From CAZLYK01 sp964563495 (GTDB lineage Bacteria; Acidobacteriota; Blastocatellia; RBC074), in the NCBI GenBank assembly GCA_964563495.1, contig CAZLYK010000154.1, positions 1-12,713 of the forward strand: 12,713 nt of DNA, in the 5' to 3' direction. Under the pieces are notes generated by a model, which was not told where the DNA came from, did not search any database, and saw only the letters and a list, made by a program, of their open reading frames with translations. This document shows positions 1 to 12,713 of the stretch, piece after piece. The translations under genes were made by a program, and so were the position numbers. Within the stretch, counting starts at the first letter, position 1, and each line of letters begins with the position of its first letter.

Positions 1-398
<398 letters not shown>

Positions 399-487
399 CA
401 GGAAAAAGAGCCTCTCTGAGTGGGATTAGCCAGCGGAGTTTACCATCCGACGGCTTATGCCGCGAAGGGAAATGACGAGAATGGCTG

Positions 488-516
488 ATAATCTTCCTCT
501 GACCAGTCAGAGACAA
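488..516 (-). promoter_or_regulatory. Candidate promoter of the partial kinase, with palindrome in the spacer
   Basis: On the minus strand TTGTCT (516-511) and GATTAT (493-488) are separated by 17 bases, each matching four of six consensus positions. The spacer region holds a near-perfect palindrome at 497-512, CTCTGAC-TG-GTCAGAG on the minus strand, with 7-bp arms. An operator between the -35 and -10 boxes is a classical repressor arrangement. The start would be near 481, giving a leader of about 80 bases to the kinase ATG. The prediction is by eye, and both boxes are weak. Confidence 0.3.
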
Positions 517-524
517 GCTTCTGA

Positions 525-908
525 TATAAAGAAATTCCGATTCTCGGGCCACTCTCACAGATGGCGGCGCGAGCCGCTCTCGCTGCGCATCGACAAGGAA
601 AATATTCTGAATTTCATGATGCGCTGATTGCGTCCGCGGAGATCGGCAGCGAAGTCATCAAAAGCATCTCAGACCGCCTCGGACTGAGCTTTGCCGCATT
701 TCAGAAAGACATGGACGACCCGAAACTCAATGAGTCGATTAATAGCAATCTTTATTTGGCCAGTTCGATAGAGATAAGCGGCACGCCTGCCTACGTCATC
801 GGCGAACAAATCATTCCCGGAGCGATTGATTCCGAATCGCTGGCAAAGATCGTATCCGATCAACGAGCCAGATTGGTCAAAGCGAAAACAGCCATTTATC
901 AGCGCTGA
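525..908 (+). pseudogene. DsbA-family thiol oxidoreductase remnant, 5'-truncated, no CxxC
   Basis: From 525 the frame reads YKEIPILGPLSQMAARAALA, then RQGKYSEFHDALI, the helical insert, and SGTPAYVIGEQIIPGAID before the stop at 906-908. This is the C-terminal two thirds of a periplasmic DsbA/ScsC-type thioredoxin-fold protein, including the cis-proline motif (GTPAYVIG). The homologous reading begins right after an in-frame TGA at 522-524. Family members carry a CPxC active site about 30 residues before PILG, and no frame of the 126 bases between here and the kinase start encodes one. An ATG at 561 opens a 115-residue product, but it would lack the redox cysteines and has no clear ribosome binding site. 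I therefore call it a decayed remnant. Its end lies 14 bases from the end of the convergent esterase gene. Alternatively the short form could be a real redox-dead protein, which I think less likely. Confidence 0.75.
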
Positions 909-922
909 GATAATTTCGATCG

Positions 923-2620
923 TCAGCCTCGACGCGCGCTGGTTGCGAGATTCTGTTCCCAGAATTTTCTGATCTCGACGCGCGGATCGTTCTCAACCCG
1001 CGTGTCGGTATCGAAGACCATCGTCGCTCGAGTGTCGGTGTTATAGGCCGGCCAATGAGGAATGCTTGGATTATTCGGATCGCCGGTTTTGGCAAAGTTG
1101 ACCCAAACCGACGCCAGCCGATCACACATGACTTTTCCAGCCGGTGAGCCGACTCCCATAATCGTGGAACGGACGTGATGAAATGAAGCCGCGACATCGA
1201 TGCCGTGAACGGCACCGAACTTGCCGCCGTAACCCGGGCTCTCCCAATTCCAGAGATACATGTACACCGGAGCTTTCCCCAGGGCGGCTTTGCGTTCGGC
1301 CTGAGTGTTGGCCGAGCGACGGAAGCCTGCGTCAGTCAATGCTTGAGCCTGGATCAGAAAGGGAGTCTTTTGAGGATAACGTTTCCGGTATAGCGCCACA
1401 ATCTCGTCGCCCTTCCCGCTGTATCTCTCGTTGAGAAGCCCCTTCAACCCAGCCTCGTCGAGATTGAAGTTGGTCAAGCTCAACGCCGCATCTTCCAAGG
1501 TCGTCGAGATGATCACGGGCACATCCGCCGACTCCGCCGGCGCAACTGGGTCGAATGGGTGATGAGGAATGATGGTACCGTCAACCACCGGCGCAAAACC
1601 TGCAATCCCGGTTTGCGCTTCGAGCAACTCCTGCCAGGAGACCTTCTGAAGGTCGGTGAGTCGACTCTTTGGAATATTGAGCTTCGCCAGCAAGGCCTCG
1701 GCGGCCCGCGTGCCGGTCTCCCGGGTCCCCAGCCTTACCGTCGAGCCGCTCTGAACCGCGGCGCGATGGAAGAGCCCCTTGGCGGAAGGCGTGGCCAGGA
1801 TCGTCGAGGTCTTCGCTCCACCGCCCGATTGACCGAAGATCATGACTCGATTCGCGTCGCCGCCGAAATTCTCGATGTTATTGTGAACCCACTGCAAAGA
1901 GGCGACCAGATCCATAATCCCGGCGACTCCCGCGAAAGCAAACTCCGGAGACGCGCCCAGGTCTCCAAGGTGGGTATAGCCGAAGCTCGCCAGTCGATGA
2001 TTGACGGTCACCACCACGACATCGCCAAATAGAGCCAGATGAGCGCCATCGAATCCTATGGCATTACCTGACCCTGTGCTAAAGCCTCCTCCATGAAACG
2101 AGACAAGCACGGGCCGCTTAGCTCCGTCATTGACCCCGGGCGTCCAGACATTGAGGCTCAGACAATCCTCCCCCATCCCACCCGGCTGTTGATCCCACAT
2201 AATCATCATTCCATAGTCTCCCCGCAGATTGGACGGCGTCTGGGGAGAAATTTGACCGTGCCCGAAGCACTCGCGCACTCCGGTCCATGTCGCCGGCGGC
2301 TTCGGCGGCATGAACCGATTCTTGCCATTGGTCGGCGCGCCGTACGGGATTCCTTTGAACTGTTTGATCCCGGCATTGACGATCCCTTGAACCTTGCCGG
2401 TGGTCGTCTCAACCACGTAGAACAGTTTGCTCTGCCCATTTTCGCTCGGGCTGCCGGTGGGGCGTGCAGGCGCCGATTGGGTATGTCCGGACGCCTCAGC
2501 CTTGACGGCTGTACCGGCGCTCGCGAGGGCGATTGCAAAGGACGTGTCCTTGAGAAATTTGCGCCGGCTGGGCTGTTTGACGACTTTATTCGGATTCAAA
2601 TCAAAATTTTTTGTAATCAT
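923..2620 (-). CDS. Tat-exported type-B carboxylesterase/lipase
   Basis: This 565-residue alpha/beta hydrolase of the carboxylesterase type-B family (COesterase) hydrolyses carboxylic esters; the substrate is unknown. The N-terminus has a twin-arginine signal, SRRKFLK (18-24), followed by a hydrophobic stretch (FAIALASAGTAV), so it should be exported folded. The mature part has the EDCLSLNVW signature (151-159), the oxyanion-hole HGGGF (176-180), the nucleophile elbow GQSGG with Ser265, a likely acidic residue Glu376 (TTLEDAAL) and the catalytic His472 (GAVHGIDVA). The triad is complete and the length is normal for the family. The ATG at 2620 has a GGGGAG-type ribosome binding site (2628-2633) seven bases away. 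It is transcribed alone and converges on the DsbA remnant. A promoter with an operator-like palindrome lies about 170 bases upstream, suggesting control by a repressor encoded elsewhere. Confidence 0.93.
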   Translation of the reverse strand: MITKNFDLNPNKVVKQPSRRKFLKDTSFAIALASAGTAVKAEASGHTQSAPARPTGSPSENGQSKLFYVVETTTGKVQGIVNAGIKQFKGIPYGAPTNGKNRFMPPKPPATWTGVRECFGHGQISPQTPSNLRGDYGMMIMWDQQPGGMGEDCLSLNVWTPGVNDGAKRPVLVSFHGGGFSTGSGNAIGFDGAHLALFGDVVVVTVNHRLASFGYTHLGDLGASPEFAFAGVAGIMDLVASLQWVHNNIENFGGDANRVMIFGQSGGGAKTSTILATPSAKGLFHRAAVQSGSTVRLGTRETGTRAAEALLAKLNIPKSRLTDLQKVSWQELLEAQTGIAGFAPVVDGTIIPHHPFDPVAPAESADVPVIISTTLEDAALSLTNFNLDEAGLKGLLNERYSGKGDEIVALYRKRYPQKTPFLIQAQALTDAGFRRSANTQAERKAALGKAPVYMYLWNWESPGYGGKFGAVHGIDVAASFHHVRSTIMGVGSPAGKVMCDRLASVWVNFAKTGDPNNPSIPHWPAYNTDTRATMVFDTDTRVENDPRVEIRKFWEQNLATSARRG

Positions 2621-2770
2621 CTGAATTCTCCCCGTGGACTCTCTCTACACTGTGGATTTTCGAGACCGTTAGCCTTCAATTGAAAGATCGGCGGCCCACC
2701 ACTCGATTGATTCATGTGGGCGCGTAGAGCGCTGTCATTCGAACTGATAGTTAAATCATGAGATAGCCTG

Positions 2771-2793
2771 CCTACCTACCGGTCAGTCAGTCT
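2771..2793. promoter_or_regulatory. TetR-type operator-like palindrome over the esterase promoter
   Basis: The plus strand reads CCTACCTACC followed by GGTCAGTCAGTC, an imperfect inverted repeat centred between 2780 and 2781. Within 10-base arms six positions are symmetric. Each arm has a four-base period (CCTA CCTA / GTCA GTCA), as seen in several TetR-family operators. It covers the -10 box and the expected transcription start of the esterase promoter, so binding would repress. No regulator gene is present in the window. The assignment to TetR is inference from the pattern. Confidence 0.33.
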
Positions 2794-2817
2794 AATCTTG
2801 ATTCCATCGGCAGTCAA
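2789..2817 (-). promoter_or_regulatory. Candidate sigma70-type promoter of the esterase gene
   Basis: On the minus strand TTGACT (2817-2812) is followed after exactly 17 bases by TAGACT (2794-2789), matching five and four of six consensus positions. The predicted start is near 2782, giving a 5' leader of about 160 bases before the esterase ATG at 2620. The -10 box overlaps the palindromic site at 2771-2793. No better promoter is visible between 2621 and 2890, a stretch that otherwise shows no gene. Confidence 0.42.
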
Positions 2818-2890
2818 GAATTGGATCGACAGGTACGAGCACGAAAGGATGTATCTGAGAACGTCCGGAGCCAAGGCGCTACAAACAGTT

Positions 2891-5795
<2,905 letters not shown>

Positions 5796-5806
<11 letters not shown>

Positions 5807-6380
5807 TGGCGCCTCCGGATTGCAATTCGCGGTAGAGCCAGAGGCGGGCGAGGTTCCAATCGCGCTGCACGGTGCGGAGGGAAACATTCATCGCCTCCGC
5901 CATCTCTTCCTCGGTCAGCCCGCCGAAGTAGCGCAACTCGACCACCTGCGCCTGGCGCGCGTTGAGCGCCGCCAGCCGGTTGAGCGCTTCGTCCAAAGCT
6001 ATCAAGTCTCCCCCGCGCTCCGGCGCAATCAGCAACGCCTCGTCGAGCGAAACCTGCTGCGCCCCGCCGCCGCGTTTGAGGTTCTGCCGCTGGCGCGCGA
6101 AGTCCACCAGAATGCGCCGCATCAGTTGCGCCGAGACGGCGAAGAAGTGCGCCCGGTTCTGCCAGCGCACCTGGCTCGCATCAATCAAGCGCAGATAGGC
6201 CTCGTTGACCAGCGCCGTCGTTTGCAGCGTATGGCCCGGGCGCAGGCGGCGCAGGTGGCGCGCCGCCACCTTGCGCAGTTCGTCGTAGACCAGCGGCATC
6301 AACTCTTCGAGCGCCCGCTCGTCGCCGTTGCCCCAGGCCAGGAGCAGTTGCGTGATTTGCTGTGGGCCAGATGTCATCAT
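5796..6380 (-). CDS. ECF sigma factor (PF07638-like), kinase-linked
   Basis: This 194-residue extracytoplasmic-function sigma factor directs RNA polymerase to a specific promoter set. Region 2 spans about 8-100 (LVNEAYLRLIDAS, then HFFAVSAQLMRRILVDFARQR). A short linker leads to region 4 (about 130-187) with LNARQAQVVELRYFGGLTEEEMAEAMNVSLRTVQRDW, whose helix-turn-helix reads the -35 element. Where typical ECF factors have the acidic DAED motif before LVQE, this one reads Q53-T54-T55-A56 before LVNE, a feature of sigma factors that need phosphorylation by a partner kinase. No anti-sigma gene is adjacent; instead the kinase gene overlaps its stop codon. The ATG at 6380 is preferred because AAAGGA (6385-6390) sits four bases upstream; a second ATG follows at 6377. 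A GTG at 6410 extends the frame but has no binding site. The family call is firm; phospho-control is inference. Confidence 0.95.
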
Positions 6381-6418
6381 CGTGTCCTTTAGACAGCGAT
6401 CTGATCGCACCAGTCACA

Positions 6419-6424
6419 ATTATA
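6419..6424 (-). promoter_or_regulatory. Candidate -10 box of the sigma/kinase operon
   Basis: The minus strand has a perfect TATAAT at 6424-6419, 39 bases before the sigma ATG. No convincing -35 hexamer lies 16-18 bases upstream; the best is the A+T-rich ATATAT. Transcription would start near 6412, giving a leader of about 30 bases. The weak -35 could mean an activated promoter. Confidence 0.35.
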
Positions 6425-6725
6425 GCTAGAAGGTCGGACGAATATATGTGGAAGAGAAAAATAAGGGTGCCCCCCCTAGCTGATTTTGAACCTGTTGAAA
6501 ACAAGGAGCTTAGAAAGCTTACATCAGGATTGGCGAGAGATACACGTAAGCTATTGACAAGAACTAAAAAATTTCTTCGCTGAGCGTGGCGGGTTTTGCC
6601 GGCAGATTCCGTCTCATGCAAGTGAGGGCGGCTTGAGAAGGGATGTTAAGGCTATCAACGACTCTGTCTAAAGCCGCCAACGATTGACACAAAGACGCGC
6701 TGTGATGGCGCAATAAGTGAAACCG

Positions 6726-6751
6726 GCAGTTCGGCCTGTGACGGCCACTGC
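6726..6751 (+). promoter_or_regulatory. Leader hairpin just before the secreted-protein ribosome binding site
   Basis: GCAGT (6726-6730) pairs with ACTGC (6747-6751), and inside it GGCC (6733-6736) pairs with GGCC (6743-6746), leaving a two-base bulge and a TGTGAC loop. The stem ends eight bases before AAGGAG (6760-6765). It could stabilise the mRNA or influence initiation. I see no match to a known riboswitch. Confidence 0.3.
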
Positions 6752-6775
6752 GCAACTACAAGGAGATGATACGAG

Positions 6776-7225
6776 ATGAAAAAGCAGTTATTGCATATCG
6801 CCGCCGCGTTGAGTCTATTCCTGATGCTCGGCGTCGCCGCCGCGGCGCAGAGCACCAGAGAGATGACGGTCACTATCCCTTTCAATTTCTACGTTGGTAA
6901 GACGGCGCTCCCGGCAGGCTCTTACACGCTTTACCGCACGAGTACGAACAGCGGCGACGGGTTTCTGCTGCGCGCCGTCGACCGCCAGGCGAAGGTAGTC
7001 TTCAATGCACAACAGGTTCAATCCGCAGGGGCGCCTGGAGAGAACAGGCTCGAGTTCCGCCGCTACCATGACAAATACTTCCTCGCGCGCATCTGGGCAG
7101 CGGGGAGCAACATTGGCCGCGAGTTGCAGCCAACACGGCTGGAGCGCGAGCTGACCCAGGCAGCCACACGCCACCTGGCGCAAAAAGGCGTAAAGCCCGA
7201 AGTCGTCACCGTCACGACCCAGTAA
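6776..7225 (+). CDS. Small secreted protein of unknown function (acidobacterial IPF-FYVG type)
   Basis: The product has 149 residues. It starts with a clear Sec signal peptide (MKKQLLHIAAALSLFLMLGVAAAAQ, cleavage near 22-25). The mature protein opens with MTVTIPFNFYVGKTALPAGSYTLYR (30-54), a module I associate with short exported acidobacterial proteins without known function. FLLRAVDRQAKVVFNAQQ and LEFRRYHDKYFLARIW follow, suggesting a small beta-rich domain, then a charged helical tail (RLERELTQAATRHLAQKG). It has no cysteines in the mature part and no enzyme motif. The ATG at 6776 is preceded by AAGGAG (6760-6765) at ten bases. It is divergent from the sigma/kinase operon, with which it shares a 395-base control region, so it may be a target of that sigma factor; this is inference. 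A hairpin follows the gene, so it is probably transcribed alone. Confidence 0.9.
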   Translation: MKKQLLHIAAALSLFLMLGVAAAAQSTREMTVTIPFNFYVGKTALPAGSYTLYRTSTNSGDGFLLRAVDRQAKVVFNAQQVQSAGAPGENRLEFRRYHDKYFLARIWAAGSNIGRELQPTRLERELTQAATRHLAQKGVKPEVVTVTTQ

Positions 7226-7259
7226 GCGGCTGGTCGCCGGCCGAGATGATTATCAAATG

Positions 7260-7297
7260 CCTTACGGGGGTGCTTCCATGGGAGCATACCCGTAAGG
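7260..7297 (+). terminator. Strong hairpin after the secreted-protein gene
   Basis: CCTTACGGG (7260-7268) pairs perfectly with CCCGTAAGG (7289-7297). After a 2x2 internal loop TGCTT pairs with the GAGCA side of the tip, leaving a small loop. The stem begins 35 bases after the stop codon at 7225. The following bases, TTGTCTCATC, are not a good T-run, so it may act as an mRNA 3' stabiliser or a weak terminator. Confidence 0.5.
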
Positions 7298-7381
7298 TTG
7301 TCTCATCAAGAGCTTCGCAGTTGACCGTGACAAGCGGCGCGTGGCGAAGCTGAAAAAACGGTCGCGACCGAAAAATAATAA

Positions 7382-7410
7382 TTGACTCATAATCGTTGCC
7401 CGTGTATTCT
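7382..7410 (+). promoter_or_regulatory. Candidate sigma70-type promoter of the giant metalloprotease gene
   Basis: TTGACT (7382-7387) and TATTCT (7405-7410) are 17 bases apart, matching five and four of six consensus positions. Transcription would start near 7417, leaving a leader of about 190 bases. Confidence 0.42.
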
Positions 7411-7609
7411 CCGCCTTCCTCTGCTCCAACTCCTTATTTTTGACTGTAATACCCGAGATAGTTAGAGCCTGCGGTGATGATACTTCCAGGCCGTTTTAGA
7501 TCAATCCATTGCGCCTCCGGCGCGAAGAATCTGTCAACTAAAGGCATGAATCATTGTCTGCGTAAGATCAGTAATCAGTTATGTAATGTCACTCTGGAGC
7601 TAACCAGTT

Positions 7610-12589
<4,980 letters not shown>

Positions 12590-12592
<3 letters not shown>

Positions 12593-12669
12593 CAGGATTT
12601 CAACCGGATTAAACAGGACCAAAGACAAGGCAGAAAAGCATCCTGTTTAATCCGGTTGAAATCCTGTTA
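12590..12669. repeat. Perfect 29-bp inverted repeat with 22-base loop (possible MITE-like or terminator element)
   Basis: The left arm (12590-12618) and right arm (12641-12669) are exact reverse complements over 29 bases. The left side is itself built of iterated ACAGGATT-like words at about ten-base spacing, starting at 12583 (ACAGGATTAACAGGATTT, then CCGGATT and ACAGGA). The first three bases of the left arm are the TAA stop of the metalloprotease gene. The RNA would form a very stable stem, so it may end transcription, but no T-run follows. Terminal inverted repeats around a short core also fit a miniature mobile element. I see no clear target duplication. Confidence 0.85.
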
Positions 12670-12685
12670 TAGCAAGTTTCACGTT

Positions 12686-12713
12686 TGTGCGACCGCGTCC
12701 TCGCGGTCGCACA
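12686..12713. repeat. Perfect 12-bp-stem hairpin at the window end (REP-like)
   Basis: TGTGCGACCGCG (12686-12697) and CGCGGTCGCACA (12702-12713) are exact reverse complements around a TCCT tetraloop. The stem is G+C-rich and reaches the last base of the window, so it may be longer. It lies 16 bases after the 29-bp inverted repeat. Its compact form recalls REP-type palindromes; copy number cannot be judged here. Confidence 0.7.

Larger units (their letters stand above)
6381..6775. other. Divergent intergenic control region, A+T-rich in part
   Basis: These 395 bases separate the sigma gene from the secreted-protein gene. The part from about 6420 to 6580 is clearly richer in A+T than its surroundings. 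It holds the sigma -10 box and a plus-strand open frame from ATG 6446 to TGA 6583 (45 residues, MWKRKIRVPPLADFEPVENK..., strongly basic C-terminus). That frame has no ribosome binding site and I do not recognise it, so I do not call it a gene. TTGACA occurs at 6554 and 6684, without a good -10 box at the right distance. Possible RNA stems are GGCGGCTT/AAGCCGCC (6627-6634 with 6671-6678) and the hairpin at 6726-6751. Confidence 0.5.
7226..7609 (+). other. Intergenic region with long untranslated leader
   Basis: This 384-base stretch holds the 7260-7297 hairpin, the promoter at 7382-7410 and no convincing gene. A perfect 12-base palindrome CGGTCGCGACCG (7359-7370) flanked by A-runs lies just before the promoter. 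Within the leader, GCGCC-TCC-GGCGC (7511-7523) can form a small hairpin. The octamer CAGTTATG occurs at 7576 and again at 7605, the second copy containing the true start codon; the first gives ATG followed at once by TAA. Confidence 0.45.

Noticed and set aside
481..627. 48-residue plus-strand frame starting MADNLPLTSQRQ
   Set aside because: It overlaps the DsbA-like reading in another frame, has no ribosome binding site, and resembles nothing I know.
5807..5887. 27-residue N-terminal extension of the propeller kinase
   Set aside because: It lies wholly inside the sigma gene, whereas the ATG at 5806 has an ideal GGAGG and begins the MTPERWEQI segment typical of this kinase group.
7359..7370. 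CGGTCGCGACCG flanked by A-runs as a terminator
   Set aside because: With a realistic loop only four pairs remain, and its T-run would serve a minus-strand transcript for which there is no gene. It shares GCGACCG with the end hairpin but no longer match.

Overview
The window looks like chromosomal DNA of a member of the Acidobacteriota, possibly Blastocatellia or a Solibacter relative. The reasons are moderately high G+C, an ECF sigma factor overlapping a Ser/Thr kinase with a PD40 beta-propeller, a small secreted protein with an IPFNFYVG..LPAGSYTLYR module, and a TIGR03437-type 'Solibacter' domain in a giant secreted protein. The assignment rests on gene content only. I see no rRNA, tRNA, CRISPR array, transposase or phage gene.

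Layout. (1) 1-398, minus: the N-terminal part of a Ser/Thr protein kinase, cut by the window edge just after the H-R of its HRD motif. A candidate promoter with a 16-bp palindrome in its spacer lies upstream. (2) 525-908, plus: a 5'-truncated DsbA-like oxidoreductase remnant without CxxC. (3) 923-2620, minus: a Tat-exported type-B carboxylesterase. Its candidate promoter (2789-2817) overlaps a TetR-operator-like site. (4) 2891-6380, minus: a translationally coupled pair, ECF sigma factor (5796-6380) followed by a membrane-anchored kinase/PD40 receptor (2891-5806), overlapping by 11 bp. (5) 6381-6775: an A+T-rich divergent control region. (6) 6776-7225, plus: a small secreted protein followed by a strong hairpin. 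(7) 7226-7609: the leader of the next gene, with a good sigma70-type promoter. (8) 7610-12592, plus: a 1660-residue secreted zincin metalloprotease with many Ig-like modules, an internal TIGR03437-like region and two tandem 115-residue C-terminal units. (9) 12590-12713: a perfect 29-bp inverted repeat that supplies the stop codon of the giant gene, then a 12-bp-stem hairpin at the window end.

How it may work together. The sigma factor has Gln-Thr-Thr-Ala where classical ECF factors carry the acidic DAED motif of region 2.2, and it is made with a membrane kinase. This fits a sigma factor switched on by threonine phosphorylation, as described for Vibrio EcfP/PknT. The propeller on the kinase would be the sensor, and the divergent secreted protein is one possible target. 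The esterase, metalloprotease and small secreted protein are exported products and suggest a lifestyle of degrading external polymers. The two kinases, the palindromic sites and the end repeats are the parts most worth following up.
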